DNA of 64,000 bases from Thiobacillus denitrificans (GTDB lineage Bacteria > Pseudomonadota > Gammaproteobacteria > Burkholderiales > Thiobacillaceae). Both the position numbers and the translations under genes were made by a program. The notes beneath the pieces were generated by a model, which worked only from the letters and a program-made list of their open reading frames with translations, was not told the origin of the DNA and searched no databases. The stretch is taken from the NCBI RefSeq assembly GCF_001530125.1, contig NZ_LDUG01000036.1, forward strand, positions 62,001 to 126,000, written 5' to 3'. This document shows positions 30,357 to 40,642 of this stretch, in pieces. Numbering within the stretch: the stretch's first letter is position 1; each line of letters begins with the position of its first letter.

Positions 30357-32378
30357 TTAGTGGGCAGCGGGCTTGAACAGCTTGGACTTGTCGACCAGAT
30401 CCACGTGGGCGCGCTTGAAGCAGTTCCACTGTTTGGATTCCTTGTCGTAGATCGAGTTCACGAAACAATGCCAGTTTTCCTCATCGACAAAGTTTTTGTC
30501 CATGCGGTAGTAGAAGCCGGGGTAACGGCTTTCCTGACGGAACTGGATGTGCTTCATGTGGGCTTCGGCCGTCAGGATGCGGTGATAGTTTTCCCACGCG
30601 CGCAGCAGTTCGTGCAGGTCCTTCGCACGCATCTTCTCGGCGTCTTCCTTCAGCATGTTCAGCTTTTCTTCCGCCACGCCCAGCATGTTGGCGTTGGTCG
30701 TGTAGTAGGTCGCGACACCGGCAACATACTCGTCCATGATCTTCTGCAGACGGAACTGCAGCATCTTGGGCGTGATGTAGTTGGGGTTGACGTCGATCGC
30801 CGTGGTGTAGTCCTTGTGCTCGAGGTAAGTGCGCACCGGCTTGTAGATGTCTTCCACCAGCTGCTCGACGGAGGTGTCGAGTTCGGGTTTCCAATCCTTG
30901 TTGTCGATGCAGTACTTGACCATGGACTTGGCGCACATGCGGCCTTCGGCGTGCGAGCCGGAGGAGAACTTGTGGCCGGATGCGCCCACGCCGTCGCCGG
31001 CGGTAAACAGACCCTTGACGGTGGTCATCGAGCGATAGCCCCAGCTCCAGCCCTTGGGCAGGTGGGCCGGAATCTTGTCCGCTTCGGCGTGGCCTTCATC
31101 GGTCGGCGCGCCCAGATCGGTCGGACCCGACACCCAGATGCCGCAGCAGCCGGAATGCGAACCAAGCAGGTAGGGCTCGGTCGGCATCAGTTCGGAGTTC
31201 TTCTTCTCCGGCTCGATGTTCTCGCCCACCCAGATACCGCACTGGCCGACGCACATGTCGAGGAAGTCTTCCCAGGCTTCGGCTTCGAGGTGCTTCACTT
31301 CGCGCGGGGTCAGGGTCTCGCGCAGCTTGGCGAGCGCGGTCACGGTGTCCATGTAAATGGGGCCGCGGCCTTCCTTCATTTCCTTCAGCATCAGGTGGTT
31401 ACGCAGGCACGATGCGGGAACGGCTGCCTGCCCGTAGGGCGGGTAGTCGTTTAGCATTTCCTTGTTCTTCACCATGTAGACTTCGCCGTAGGCGTTGACA
31501 GCCTGGGCCTTGAACAGCAGGAACCAGGCGCCGACCGGGCCGTAGCCGTCCTTGAAGCGGGCGGGCACGAAGCGGTTTTCCATCATGGTCAGCTCGGCGC
31601 CGGCTTCGGCAGCCATCGCGTAGGTCGAACCTGCGTTCCATACCGGGTACCAGGCGCGGCCGGTACCTTCACCGACAGAGCGCGGACGGAAGATGTTCAC
31701 GCAGCCGCCAGCGGCCAGCAGAATGGCCTTGGCCTTGTAGACGACAACCTTGTGGTCGCGAGTCGAGAAACCGACCGCACCGGCGATGCGGCTCGGGTCG
31801 TTCTTGTCGTTGACCAGCTTGACGATGAAGATACGCTCTTCGATGCGGTCCATGCCGAGCGCTTTTTTGGTGGCTTCAGCAACGATCCATTTATAGGATT
31901 CGCCGTTGATCATGATCTGCCACTTGCCGGAACGCACGGGCTTGCCGCCGTCCTTCAGTGTGGGCAGACCCTGGGCGCCGTCATGACGCTCGCCGTTTTC
32001 GTCTGTTTTCCAGATCGGCAGGCCCCATTCCTCGAACAGGTGCACGGAATCATCCACGTTGCGGCCCAGGTCATAGGCCAGGTCGTCGCGGGTGATGCCC
32101 ATCAGATCGTTGGAGACCATGCGGGCGTAATCGGCGGGGTCCTGCTCGGAGCCGATGTAGGTGTTGATCGCGGACAGGCCCTGCGCAACAGCGCCTGAAC
32201 GGTCCATCGCGGCCTTGTCGACCAGCTTGATTTTCAGATCGATGCCCATCTCGGCCTTGGCAGCATCTGCCCAGCGCATGATTTCGTAGCCGGCGCCGCA
32301 GCACGCCATGCCACCACCGATCAGGAGGATGTCCACATCCTCCTGGACAACTTCGGGATTACCAAATTCTCCAGCCAT
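30357..32378 (-). CDS. aprA: Adenylylsulfate (APS) reductase alpha subunit
   Basis: The FAD subunit of dissimilatory APS reductase. In sulfur oxidisers it runs in reverse, joining sulfite and AMP to APS with release of two electrons. 673 residues. The FAD-binding GGGMACCGAGYE is at 21-32, with conserved RSGAVAQGLSAINTYIG, ENRFVPARFKDGYGPVGAWF and HSGCCGIWVSGP. Third gene of sat-aprB-aprA, 27 bp after aprB. No aprM or qmo gene lies next to it. Confidence 0.97.
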   Translation of the reverse strand: MAGEFGNPEVVQEDVDILLIGGGMACCGAGYEIMRWADAAKAEMGIDLKIKLVDKAAMDRSGAVAQGLSAINTYIGSEQDPADYARMVSNDLMGITRDDLAYDLGRNVDDSVHLFEEWGLPIWKTDENGERHDGAQGLPTLKDGGKPVRSGKWQIMINGESYKWIVAEATKKALGMDRIEERIFIVKLVNDKNDPSRIAGAVGFSTRDHKVVVYKAKAILLAAGGCVNIFRPRSVGEGTGRAWYPVWNAGSTYAMAAEAGAELTMMENRFVPARFKDGYGPVGAWFLLFKAQAVNAYGEVYMVKNKEMLNDYPPYGQAAVPASCLRNHLMLKEMKEGRGPIYMDTVTALAKLRETLTPREVKHLEAEAWEDFLDMCVGQCGIWVGENIEPEKKNSELMPTEPYLLGSHSGCCGIWVSGPTDLGAPTDEGHAEADKIPAHLPKGWSWGYRSMTTVKGLFTAGDGVGASGHKFSSGSHAEGRMCAKSMVKYCIDNKDWKPELDTSVEQLVEDIYKPVRTYLEHKDYTTAIDVNPNYITPKMLQFRLQKIMDEYVAGVATYYTTNANMLGVAEEKLNMLKEDAEKMRAKDLHELLRAWENYHRILTAEAHMKHIQFRQESRYPGFYYRMDKNFVDEENWHCFVNSIYDKESKQWNCFKRAHVDLVDKSKLFKPAAH

Positions 32379-32405
32379 TTCACACCTCTTTCAATTAAAT
32401 CTGGA

Positions 32406-32879
32406 TTACTTACGGATCAGTTCGGCAGGGTTGCCCGGACGGTAACCACCCATCATTTCCCGGGTGAACGAACCCGTGGATTCGATATCGGCCATTTTTG
32501 GCATGGGCTTGCCGCCGTAGCAGTCAATGGAGCCTTCGGGCGTGGTGCGGATCGGGAACTTGAAGCGCTTCAGTGTGCCGTTGCGGAACTTGATCGTCCA
32601 CATGATGGAGTCGGAACCACGCAGCGGCTGCACCATGCCGCCCAGCGGCACGACGTCGGCGTAGTGGCGGACTTCAATCGCCTGCTGCGGACAAATCTTC
32701 ACGCAGGAATAGCACTCCCAGCACTGCTCGGGCTCCTGGTTCCACGCCTTCATCGCATGGCCGGTTTCCGAACCGTCCTTGTCCAGTTTCATCAGGTCGT
32801 GCGGGCAGATGTACATGCAGGCGGTCTTGTCCTGACCCTTGCAGCCGTCGCACTTGTCGGTACGAACATAGGTTGGCAT
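32406..32879 (-). CDS. aprB: APS reductase beta subunit
   Basis: The ferredoxin-like electron-transfer subunit of APS reductase, 157 residues. Two [4Fe-4S] motifs are present: CDGCKGQDKTACMYICP (8-24 region) and CWECYSCVKICP (about 53-64). The C-terminal tail (FKFPIRTTPEGSIDCYGG ...) wraps around AprA in known structures. It lies upstream of aprA in the same operon, 118 bp after sat. Confidence 0.97.
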   Translation of the reverse strand: MPTYVRTDKCDGCKGQDKTACMYICPHDLMKLDKDGSETGHAMKAWNQEPEQCWECYSCVKICPQQAIEVRHYADVVPLGGMVQPLRGSDSIMWTIKFRNGTLKRFKFPIRTTPEGSIDCYGGKPMPKMADIESTGSFTREMMGGYRPGNPAELIRK

Positions 32880-32997
32880 TACAATCTCCTAAAGTGAGCT
32901 AACAATCCGCGTACGTCGCGGTCCGATTAGAACTGAACCCGTCCTTGGCCGGGGCGATTCGCGAATCCGCTTCCGGTAGGCTCGTGTCCTAAAATCT

Positions 32998-34215
32998 TCA
33001 TGCGGCCGAGTGGCCTTTCAACTCGACCTTGACGTTCTGCTCTGAAGAGAGGCCGGCGTAGTATTTCTGCAGCACCTTGGCGACTTCGGGGCGGCTGAAT
33101 TCGACCGGCAGATCCTGCCCTTCGGAAAGCATCGAACGCACCTTGGTGCCGGACAGCAGGATGCGGTCATCCTTGGTGTGCGGACAGGTGCGCTGCGAGG
33201 CCATGCCGCCGCACTTGTTGCACCAGAAGGTCCAGTCGATGTTCATGTTCTTGGTTTCGAGCGCGTCCTTGGGGATCTCGTCGAAAATCTTCTGTGCGTC
33301 GAACGGGCCGTAGTAGTCGCCCACGCCGGCGTGGTCGCGGCCGACGATCAGATGCGAGCAGCCATAGTTCTGGCGGAACAGCGCATGCAGCAGCGCTTCA
33401 CGCGGACCGGCGTAGCGCATGTCCAAAGGGTAGCCAGCCTGGATCACGGTGTTGGGAGCGAAGTAGTTTTCGACCAGCACGCTGATGGCCTCGGAGCGAA
33501 CTTCGGCGGGGATGTCGCCCGGCTTCAGCGCGCCCAGCAGCGAGTGAACCAGCACGCCATCCATGGTTTCGATGGCGATCTTGGCCAGGTATTCATGGCT
33601 GCGGTGCATCGGGTTGCGGGTCTGAAAGGCGGCGATCTTGGACCAGCCCATTTTCTCGAAGGCCGCACGGGTTTCGGCGGGCGTCATGAACTGGTCGCCG
33701 TATTCTTCCTTGAATGTGCCGGTGGACAACACCTTGACCGGACCGGCAAGGTTGACCTGCCCCTGATCCATCACCATCTTTACGCCGGGATGTTCGAGGT
33801 CGGTGGTCTTGTAGACCTGCATGCACTCGTGCGCCTTGTCGATGGCGTACTTCTCGGTGATTGTCATGGTGCCCATGATCTCGCCGGATTCGCCGTCGAC
33901 CAGCGCGACATCGTCGCCGACCTTGATGCTCTGGGCGGTGACTTCGTCGGCGGAAAGGGTGACCGGGATCGGCCAGAACAGGCCGTTGGCCATTTTGTAG
34001 CCATCGCACACGCCTTCCCAGTCGGCGTGGGTCATGTAGCCTTCCAGCGGAGTAAAGCCGCCGATGCCCATCATGATGAGATCGCCGGTTTCGCGTGAGG
34101 TCATCTTGACCTTGGGCAGCGAGGCTGCGCGGGTTTTTTCTGCGGCAAGCGCGGCGCCCGTAAGCAGCAGGGGTTTGAGTTCACCGCCACCGTGTGGGCG
34201 TACCAGTTTGGACAT
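32998..34215 (-). CDS. sat: ATP sulfurylase (dissimilatory)
   Basis: Sat makes ATP and sulfate from APS and pyrophosphate in sulfur oxidisers (reverse of assimilation). 405 residues. The nucleotide motif [11 protein letters not shown] (QxRNPxHxxH type) and [17 protein letters not shown] are intact; [15 protein letters not shown] is a probable zinc site of the homo-oligomeric Sat. First gene of the sat-aprB-aprA operon, with GAGGAG 7 bases before the ATG. Confidence 0.97.
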   Translation of the reverse strand: MSKLVRPHGGGELKPLLLTGAALAAEKTRAASLPKVKMTSRETGDLIMMGIGGFTPLEGYMTHADWEGVCDGYKMANGLFWPIPVTLSADEVTAQSIKVGDDVALVDGESGEIMGTMTITEKYAIDKAHECMQVYKTTDLEHPGVKMVMDQGQVNLAGPVKVLSTGTFKEEYGDQFMTPAETRAAFEKMGWSKIAAFQTRNPMHRSHEYLAKIAIETMDGVLVHSLLGALKPGDIPAEVRSEAISVLVENYFAPNTVIQAGYPLDMRYAGPREALLHALFRQNYGCSHLIVGRDHAGVGDYYGPFDAQKIFDEIPKDALETKNMNIDWTFWCNKCGGMASQRTCPHTKDDRILLSGTKVRSMLSEGQDLPVEFSRPEVAKVLQKYYAGLSSEQNVKVELKGHSAA

Positions 34216-34335
34216 GCTGTCTCCTCAGACTGTGTGGGGGTATTAGAGTCCAAGCAGCATAGCACCGGGTTTGGCGCCTGAATAATCCTTTATTTTTATT
34301 TGAGGATAAGCGGGGTTGATGCTGAATGGTGGGCA

Positions 34336-34370
34336 CAAAAAAGCCCGGGCAAGCCGAGCTTTTTTGTTAT
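34336..34370 (-). terminator. Rho-independent terminator after the 34382 gene
   Basis: On the minus strand, AAAAAAGCTCGG, ttgc-type loop, CCGGGCTTTTTT. It stops transcription of the small gene at 34382-34795 before sat, so sat has its own promoter in 34216-34335. Confidence 0.75.
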
Positions 34371-34381
34371 GGAACAAAGGC

Positions 34382-34795
34382 TTATGCGTCAAAGAAGGCG
34401 GGCATGTCGGTCTGCTCGGTCTTGATGACGTCAACCCAGGCGGGTTTGGTGTCGGCCCCGGCTGCGGCCAGCTTTTTGGTTTCTTCGTAGAGCATCTTCC
34501 AGCGGTTGTAGAGACAGTCGCTGACCTTGCGCATGCCGCCGTCGAAGTAGGAGTTGTGCAGGTCGCCGATGGTGCGGGTGAAGGACTCCATCTGCTCCAG
34601 CAGATGGTGCGGGTAGCCCCGGCGGTTGGGGTCGGCGTATTTGACCATTTCGCGTTTGACCGCGCGCACAAAGACTTTCTGGCCTTCGGTGAGGTCGGCT
34701 TCGGTGCGGGGGGCGCCGCCGAAATTCATGACTTCCTGGATGAAGCCGTTCAGGCGTTCTCCGAAATCGAAGTTGGCGTAATCGACGTTTTGCAT
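34382..34795 (-). CDS. Conserved hypothetical protein upstream of sat
   Basis: 137 residues, mostly helical by composition, with no signal peptide or membrane segment. It starts MQNVDYANFDFGERLNGFIQ and contains EGQKVFVRAVKREMVKYADP, HHLLEQMESFTRTIGDLHNSYFDGGM and a WKMLYEETKKL helix. No family recognised. It ends in its own terminator, so it is a monocistronic gene beside the sulfur-oxidation operon, possibly a small accessory protein. Confidence 0.7.
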   Translation of the reverse strand: MQNVDYANFDFGERLNGFIQEVMNFGGAPRTEADLTEGQKVFVRAVKREMVKYADPNRRGYPHHLLEQMESFTRTIGDLHNSYFDGGMRKVSDCLYNRWKMLYEETKKLAAAGADTKPAWVDVIKTEQTDMPAFFDA

Positions 34796-34905
34796 AGGGT
34801 CTCCATTATCAGGTGGTGCTTACAAACTAAATGTAACGTAACTTAGGTGATTATCCCACGCCGCGCGACACGGCTGTCTAGCGTCTTCTCGGAAGCGTGG
34901 CGCGA

Positions 34906-35616
34906 TTATTGCCTAAGCCCTTGAATCCAGCGGGAATAAATTTTGTCCGCCAACTGGTGCAGTTGGGCGGTGCGGGCGGGCATGTCCACCTGGATGGCGT
35001 CGGCCGATTGTACCCCCGGGCTGTCGCTGGCAGCGATCTCGGAGGCGCCGTTGTCGCACCAGCTGGCGATGAGTTCGGGCGTCATTTCGACATGGCATTG
35101 CATGCCGATATGGCGGTCGTTCAGCACATAGGCCTGGTTGGCGCAAAAGGCGCTGTCGAGGATGCGGGTGGCGCCCGGCGGCAGGCTGAAGGTTTCGCCG
35201 TGCCAGTGAAATGCCAGCATGGGTGTTGTGGCATCGCCCAGCCAGGGGCGCGCGGCGTCGGCATCGGTGATGCGGACGTCGCCCCAGCCGATCTCCTTGA
35301 CCAGGTTGGCGCCGACCGTGCCGCCCAGCGCGCGGGCCATCAGCTGGCCGCCCAGGCAGTGGCCGATCACCGGGATGTCGGACGCGACGGCCTCGCGGAT
35401 CAGGGCCAGCACAGGCGGGATCCAGGGCAGGTCATCGTTCACGCTCATGTGTCCACCCATCAAGCAGACGCCGGAAACGCCGTTAAGGCTTTCAGGCACG
35501 GCGTCGCCGGCGTCGATGCGAACCAGTTGCCAGGGAATGCCGTGGCGATCCAGGAACGTGGTGAAATACCCCGGCCCTTCGGTCGGGGAATGACGAAAAA
35601 TCAGAACAGGATGCAC
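34906..35616 (-). CDS. Class I glutamine amidotransferase (GMP synthase-like)
   Basis: 236 residues from a GTG start. The nucleophile elbow is IGHCLGGQLMA, and the His-Glu pair is in MQCHVEMTPE near the C-terminus. This stand-alone GATase type hydrolyses glutamine or a gamma-glutamyl compound; the partner or substrate is unknown. The GTG at 35616 has GAGAGG upstream and gives normal length; longer ATG starts would overlap the divergent gene at 35618. Confidence 0.85.
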   Translation of the reverse strand: MHPVLIFRHSPTEGPGYFTTFLDRHGIPWQLVRIDAGDAVPESLNGVSGVCLMGGHMSVNDDLPWIPPVLALIREAVASDIPVIGHCLGGQLMARALGGTVGANLVKEIGWGDVRITDADAARPWLGDATTPMLAFHWHGETFSLPPGATRILDSAFCANQAYVLNDRHIGMQCHVEMTPELIASWCDNGASEIAASDSPGVQSADAIQVDMPARTAQLHQLADKIYSRWIQGLRQ

Positions 35617-35617
35617 G

Positions 35618-36268
35618 ATGCCTCTCAAGCGACAATCATTGAATGTGACCATCATAGCGGCAGGCTGGCTGGCCTGCACCCCGGCATGGGCAGCGAGTGT
35701 CTCGGTGGTGGGCTTGTTCAAGGACAAGGCCATCGTCACCATCGACGGCAGCAAACCGCGAACACTCAGCGTGGGACAAGCGGTTCAGGGCGTGGCGCTG
35801 ATTTCAGCCGACTCGGGCAGCGCCAGTTTCGATGTCGACGGCAAGCGCCGCATCCTGAGTATGGGGCAATCATTTGCAGGTGGTGCGGTTGCGAGTGATC
35901 GGCAAAGTGTTTCGCTCACGGCCGATGCGCGCGGTCATTTTGCTGCCGCAGGTTCGCTCAATGGCTATCCGATGAGTTTTCTGGTCGACACCGGTGCAAC
36001 CTCCATCGCCATCAATGCAGCCGAGGCCAGACGGATGGGGCTTGATTACAAGGCCGGTCAAGCTGTGGGTGTCGGCACTGCTGCCGGCGTGGTGCCCGCC
36101 TGGCGCGTCACCTTCAATACCGTCAAGGTGGGCAGTATCACCCTGAATCAGGTTGACGGCATGGTGCTGGAGGCGGGTTTGAATGTGCCGCTGTTGGGGA
36201 TGAGTTTCTTGAACCGGATGGAGATGCGCCGCGACGGGCAGACCATGACGCTGACGCAACGATATTGA
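35618..36268 (+). CDS. Retropepsin-like aspartic protease, clan AA (TIGR02281 type)
   Basis: 216 residues. A signal peptide (SLNVTIIAAGWLACTPAWA) targets it to the periplasm. The C-terminal half carries the single aspartic-protease motif FLVDTGATSIAI (about 122-133) and a later GMSFLNRM that ends the family fold. Such proteins presumably dimerise to form an active site. The N-terminal part is a small beta-rich domain. Divergent from the GATase, with start codons 1 bp apart. Confidence 0.88.
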   Translation: MPLKRQSLNVTIIAAGWLACTPAWAASVSVVGLFKDKAIVTIDGSKPRTLSVGQAVQGVALISADSGSASFDVDGKRRILSMGQSFAGGAVASDRQSVSLTADARGHFAAAGSLNGYPMSFLVDTGATSIAINAAEARRMGLDYKAGQAVGVGTAAGVVPAWRVTFNTVKVGSITLNQVDGMVLEAGLNVPLLGMSFLNRMEMRRDGQTMTLTQRY

Positions 36269-36319
36269 TTTGTTTGCTCTTGTGGGGCGGGTTGGTGCAG
36301 TTGAGGACTTTGCAAGGCC

Positions 36320-36358
36320 ACTGACCGTTGGCCGGGCTACCCCCGGCCAACGGTCAGT
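36320..36358. terminator. 17-bp perfect hairpin between convergent genes
   Basis: Arms actgaccgttggccggg (36320-36336) and cccggccaacggtcagt (36342-36358) pair perfectly around a 5-base loop. It lies between the protease gene and the convergent folE2. There is no T-run, so it is either a factor-dependent bidirectional stop or a repeat. The rest of the 36269-36478 gap holds nothing clear. Confidence 0.55.
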
Positions 36359-36478
36359 AGTCAAGCAAACACCTTCACTACCACAACCAGCCCCACAACA
36401 AGTTCAGGGCGAACGACGCTGGGTGTCCGTAATGAAATAAGGCCTGCGATTGCAGGCCATATTGTTGGTACGGGAGAT

Positions 36479-37288
36479 TTACTGCTTCGACTTGTCGCGC
36501 TCAATCAGCGCATAGGCACTGTGATTGTGGATGGACTCGAAGTTCTCCGCTTCCACCACGTAGGCGTCGATCAGTGGCTCGTCGTTCATCGCGGCGGCGA
36601 CGTCGCGCACGATGTCCTCGACGAATTTCGGATTGTCGTAGGCGCGCTCGGTGACGTATTTCTCGTCCGGCCGCTTCAACAGGCCGAAGAGTTCGCACGA
36701 GGCCTGGTCCTCGACCTTGCGCACCAGATCCTCGATCCACAGGAAGCCGTTTGTTTTGGCGGTGACGGTGACGTGCGAGCGCTGGTTGTGCGCGCCGTAG
36801 TTGGAGATTTTTTTCGAGCACGGGCACAGCGAGGTCACCGGCACCAGCACCTTGGTGGTATGGGTGAATTCGCCGTTTTCGATGGAACCGATGAAGGTGA
36901 CTTCATAGTCCAGCAGGCTCTGCACGCCAGAGACGGGTGCAGTCTTGTTGATGAAGTAGGGGAAGGTCATCTCGATGTAGCCCGATTCGGCTTCCAGGCG
37001 TTCCACCATCTGGCGCAGCATGCCTTCGAAGTTCTCGACCGAAATCTCGCGCTCGCGCGTGTTGAGGATTTCGATGAAGCGCGACATGTGCGTGCCCTTG
37101 AAGTTGTGCGGCAGGTACACGTACATGTTGAAGGTGGCGATGGTGTGCTGGACGCCGTCGTTCTTGTCCGCTACCCGGATCGGGTGGCGGATGCTCTTGA
37201 TGCCGACCTTGTTGATGGCGATTTGCCGCGTGTCGGCCGTACTTTGTACGTCCGGCATGCAAACGGCGGTGTCGCAAATCTGGTTCAT
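36479..37288 (-). CDS. folE2: GTP cyclohydrolase FolE2 (type IB)
   Basis: It makes 7,8-dihydroneopterin triphosphate from GTP for folate (and queuosine-type) pathways, using Zn or Mn/Fe. 269 residues. Family signatures are [21 protein letters not shown], the catalytic cysteine in [12 protein letters not shown], and [13 protein letters not shown] precedes the ATG. It starts 79 bp after dxs on the same strand. Zinc limitation often controls folE2 elsewhere; no Zur site was identified. Confidence 0.95.
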   Translation of the reverse strand: MNQICDTAVCMPDVQSTADTRQIAINKVGIKSIRHPIRVADKNDGVQHTIATFNMYVYLPHNFKGTHMSRFIEILNTREREISVENFEGMLRQMVERLEAESGYIEMTFPYFINKTAPVSGVQSLLDYEVTFIGSIENGEFTHTTKVLVPVTSLCPCSKKISNYGAHNQRSHVTVTAKTNGFLWIEDLVRKVEDQASCELFGLLKRPDEKYVTERAYDNPKFVEDIVRDVAAAMNDEPLIDAYVVEAENFESIHNHSAYALIERDKSKQ

Positions 37289-37367
37289 AGCAGGCTCCTG
37301 GTTGTGATTTCAGCTAAGGCTGAATGCAATTTAGATCAAGTATAAACCGCCAGAATAGTTGAGTAAA

Positions 37368-39227
37368 CTACTCGGGTAATAAGGTTATCCGCCGGCGGAC
37401 GGCTTGTTCGATCCCCGCCGCGTCCAGCCCACAGCCGGCCAGCATCCTCGCTGCGTTGCCATGTTCGATGAAGGTGTCGGGCAGCCCCAGGTGCAGCACG
37501 GGTACTGGGATGCCGAGTTCGGCGAGCGCCTCGGCCACCCCGGCGCCGGCGCCGCCCGCCACCGCGTTTTCCTCCAGTGTGACCAGCAGGCGATGGCTTT
37601 GTGCCAGTTCGCGCAGCAGGTCGATGTCGAGCGGCTTGACGAAGCGCATGTCGGCCACGCTGGCGTCGAGCGCCTCGGCGGCGGCCAGTGCAGGCGCGAC
37701 CAGGCTGCCGAAGGCGACCAGCGCCACGTCGCGGCCGCTGCGGCGCAGCACGCCCCGGCCGATCTCGAGCGGATCGAGGCCGGGTTCGAGCGCGGCACCG
37801 GCGCCGCTGCCGCGCGGGTAGCGCACCGCCGACGGGCCGTCGTGCAGAAACGCCGTGGTCAGGAGGCGGCGGCATTCATTCTCGTCGGAAGGCGCCGCGA
37901 TCAGCATGTTGGGGATGCAGCGAAGGAAGGACAGGTCAAAGCTGCCGGCATGGGTGGGGCCGTCGGCGCCGACCAGCCCGGCGCGGTCGATCGCCAGCAT
38001 CACCGGCAGGTCTTGCAGCGCGACGTCGTGGATCAGCTGGTCGTAGGCGCGCTGCAGGAAAGTCGAATAGATTGCCACCACCGGCTTCACGCCTTCGCAG
38101 GCGAGGCCAGCGGCAAAGGTCAGCGCGTGCTGCTCGGCGATGCCGACGTCGAAATAGCGCTTCGGATATTCCTGCGAGAAGCGCACCAGGCCGGAGCCTT
38201 CGCGCATTGCCGGGGTGATGCCGACCAGCCGCGTGTCGGCGGCCGCCATGTCGCACAGCCAGTCGCCGAACACCTGGGTATAGGTCGGCTTGCCGTCGGA
38301 TTTTTCGGCGACGCCGGTCGCCGGGTCGAAGCGCGAAACGCCGTGATACAGGCAGGGATTGGCTTCGGCGGGCTTGTAGCCCTTGCCTTTTTTGGTGACC
38401 ACATGGAGGAACTGCGGGCCGCTCAGCTGCTTGATGTTGTGCAGCGTGTCCAGCAACACGTCGAGGTCGTGGCCGTCGATCGGGCCGATGTAGTTGAAGC
38501 CGAATTCCTCGAACAGCGTGCCTGGCGTCACCATGCCCTTCATGTGTTCCTCGGCGCGCTTGGCGAGCTCACGGATCGGCGGTGCGACCGACAACACTTT
38601 CTCGCCGGCGCGACGCGCGGCCGCATAAAACTTGCCCGACATCAGGCGTGCCAGGTAATTGTTGAGAGCACCGACGTTGGGCGAAATCGACATGTCGTTG
38701 TCGTTCAGTACCACCAGCAGCGGCAGGTCGGTGGTGCCGGCGTTATTGAGCGCTTCGAACGCCATGCCGGCGGTCATCGCGCCGTCGCCGATGACTGCCA
38801 CGGCGCGCTGGCTGGAGCCCAGTTGATGGAAAGCCTCGGCCATGCCGAGTGCAGCCGAGATCGAGGTGCTGGAATGACCGACGCCGAAAGCGTCGTACTC
38901 ACTTTCGGCGCGGCGGGGAAACCCGGCGATGCCGCCCGGCTGACGCAGGCCGGCCATCGCCGCGCGGCGCCCGGTCAGGATCTTGTGCACATAGGTCTGG
39001 TGGCCGACGTCCCACACGATGCGATCCGTCGGGGTGTCGAACACGTAATGCAGCGCGAGGGTCAGCTCCACCGTGCCGAGGTTGGAGGCGAGGTGGCCGC
39101 CGGTGTGGGAAACCGATTCCACCAGGAATTCGCGCAGCTCGGCTGCGAGCTGCGGCAGGTCGTCAGGCGCCAGGGCGCGCAGGGCGGCGGGCGTGTCGAG
39201 GGTGTCGAGCAGGGGTGTGGTCGTCAT
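37368..39227 (-). CDS. dxs: 1-deoxy-D-xylulose-5-phosphate synthase
   Basis: The first enzyme of the MEP isoprenoid pathway: thiamine-PP-dependent condensation of pyruvate and glyceraldehyde-3-P. 619 residues. [12 protein letters not shown] near the start, TPP motif [17 protein letters not shown], and [15 protein letters not shown] are all intact. The ATG at 39227 ([10 protein letters not shown]) gives family length. It starts 1 bp after the ispA stop, within xseB-ispA-dxs. Confidence 0.96.
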   Translation of the reverse strand: MTTTPLLDTLDTPAALRALAPDDLPQLAAELREFLVESVSHTGGHLASNLGTVELTLALHYVFDTPTDRIVWDVGHQTYVHKILTGRRAAMAGLRQPGGIAGFPRRAESEYDAFGVGHSSTSISAALGMAEAFHQLGSSQRAVAVIGDGAMTAGMAFEALNNAGTTDLPLLVVLNDNDMSISPNVGALNNYLARLMSGKFYAAARRAGEKVLSVAPPIRELAKRAEEHMKGMVTPGTLFEEFGFNYIGPIDGHDLDVLLDTLHNIKQLSGPQFLHVVTKKGKGYKPAEANPCLYHGVSRFDPATGVAEKSDGKPTYTQVFGDWLCDMAAADTRLVGITPAMREGSGLVRFSQEYPKRYFDVGIAEQHALTFAAGLACEGVKPVVAIYSTFLQRAYDQLIHDVALQDLPVMLAIDRAGLVGADGPTHAGSFDLSFLRCIPNMLIAAPSDENECRRLLTTAFLHDGPSAVRYPRGSGAGAALEPGLDPLEIGRGVLRRSGRDVALVAFGSLVAPALAAAEALDASVADMRFVKPLDIDLLRELAQSHRLLVTLEENAVAGGAGAGVAEALAELGIPVPVLHLGLPDTFIEHGNAARMLAGCGLDAAGIEQAVRRRITLLPE

Positions 39228-39228
39228 C

Positions 39229-40116
39229 TTAGAATGTCCGCTCGACCACGAAGTCGGCCAGCTGGCGCAGCCGCGCGGCGGGCGTCCCCAAGCTGTCCAG
39301 CGCGGCGTGGGCGTCGGCACGCAGTTCCTGTGCCAGTTCGCGCGCGCGCGCCGCGCCGAGCAGGCTCACGTAGGTGGGCTTGTTGTTGGCTGCGTCCTTG
39401 CCGGCGGTCTTGCCCAGCGTGGCGGTGGGCGCTTCGGCGTCAAGCACGTCGTCGACCACCTGGAAGGCAAGGCCGATGCATTTTGCGTAATGGTCGAGCG
39501 CGGTGCGGGTGGCGTCGGGGACGCTGCCGCATTGCGCGCCGAGCAGCACCGAGGCGCGGATCAGCGCGCCGGTCTTGTGGATGTGCATGAATTCGAGTTC
39601 GGTCAGATCGAGCGGCTTGCCGACGCTGGCCAGATCGATCGCCTGGCCGCCGGCCATGCCGCGCGAGCCGGCCGCCTGCGCCAGCAGCTGCACCATGTTG
39701 AGCTGGGTGGCCGCATCGTCGGCCAGCGGCGTTGATGCGAGGATGTCGAACGCCAGGCTTTGCAGGGCATCGCCCACCAGCAGGGCGGTCGCTTCGTCGA
39801 ACTCGACATGCACCGTGGGTTTGCCGCGCCGCAGTGCGTCGTCGTCCATCGCCGGCATGTCGTCGTGCACCAGCGAATAGGCATGGATCAGTTCCACCGC
39901 GGCGGCGGCGTGCTGCACGCGTTCGGTGTCAGCGCCCGTGACCTCACCTGCGGCAAACGCCAGCAGCGGACGCACCCGCTTGCCGCCGCCCAGCACGGCA
40001 TAGCGCATCGCTTCGTGCAGGCGCTGCGGGGCAATGTGGGCAGGGGGGAGCCACTCGGCCAGCACGCTTTCCATGCGGGTCTGGCAGCCTTGCGTCCAGG
40101 CGGCAAAATCAGTCAT
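39229..40116 (-). CDS. ispA: Farnesyl-diphosphate synthase
   Basis: It joins isopentenyl-PP and dimethylallyl-PP to geranyl- and farnesyl-PP. 295 residues. The Asp-rich motifs are DDMPAMDDD and [15 protein letters not shown] is near residue 45. It supplies ispB (22.6 kb) and other chains. The start overlaps the end of xseB by 8 bp, and dxs follows at once, the conserved xseB-ispA-dxs order of proteobacteria. Confidence 0.95.
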   Translation of the reverse strand: MTDFAAWTQGCQTRMESVLAEWLPPAHIAPQRLHEAMRYAVLGGGKRVRPLLAFAAGEVTGADTERVQHAAAAVELIHAYSLVHDDMPAMDDDALRRGKPTVHVEFDEATALLVGDALQSLAFDILASTPLADDAATQLNMVQLLAQAAGSRGMAGGQAIDLASVGKPLDLTELEFMHIHKTGALIRASVLLGAQCGSVPDATRTALDHYAKCIGLAFQVVDDVLDAEAPTATLGKTAGKDAANNKPTYVSLLGAARARELAQELRADAHAALDSLGTPAARLRQLADFVVERTF

Positions 40117-40369
40117 CGGTTTCTTCAGTCTTGAAAGGCTGCGCAGCCTTGAACGGGAGCAAGGCTCCGTTTTCCAGAATCTTTACCTGTTGCTCGGCAT
40201 CGGCCAGTTGCTGGCGGCAATACTGCAGCAGTTCGGCGCCGCGCTTGTAGGCGGCGAGCGAGGCCTCCAGCGGCAATTGGCCGGATTCCATTTCGGACAC
40301 AATGGCGTCCAGCTCGGCCAGTGCGGATTCGTAATCTTTAGGAGAGGTGGCGGCGCGGGATTTGGCCAT
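40109..40369 (-). CDS. xseB: Exodeoxyribonuclease VII small subunit
   Basis: 86 residues, the small subunit of ExoVII. The core SPKDYESALAELDAIVSEMESG and the LEASLAAYKRGAELLQYCRQQLADAEQQV coiled helix are diagnostic. The ATG at 40369 (MAKSRAATSP) is preferred to an upstream in-frame start. It leads the operon with ispA and dxs. The xseA partner is not in the window. Confidence 0.93.
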   Translation of the reverse strand: MAKSRAATSPKDYESALAELDAIVSEMESGQLPLEASLAAYKRGAELLQYCRQQLADAEQQVKILENGALLPFKAAQPFKTEETDD

Positions 40370-40407
40370 GAAATCGGACCCGGCGGAGAAAGACCGACAC
40401 TTTAACA

Positions 40408-40437
40408 AATTTAGCCCGGTGCCTTAACAGTAATCAA
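40408..40437 (-). promoter_or_regulatory. Candidate promoter of xseB-ispA-dxs
   Basis: On the minus strand: TTGATT, 18 bases, TAAATT, about 40 bases before the xseB start. Position and motif only. Confidence 0.4.
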
Positions 40438-40642
40438 CATATCGGTGCTTTTCCGGCCGGGGCCTGCTGAAAGCTTGTGCCTTCCCGGCTTTAAATCACC
40501 ATCGTGGCGCGGCTCGCGCTGCATCAGCAGGGCAACCCTGAAACCGGGCCGTGGTTGTCGGCGCTGGAAGATGGCATGATGCATTTCCATGCTTTCCTGC
40601 GGAAATCGAGCTTTAACAATGCGTTTTTTCGAATTCCCCAAC

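Noticed and set aside
32956-32967. 12-bp palindrome gattcgcgaatc between sat and aprB as an operator
   Set aside because: Short, CG-rich, inside an operon; easily chance.
37404-39590. 728-codon plus-strand open frame over dxs and ispA
   Set aside because: Shadow of two certain minus-strand genes; no protein-like motif.
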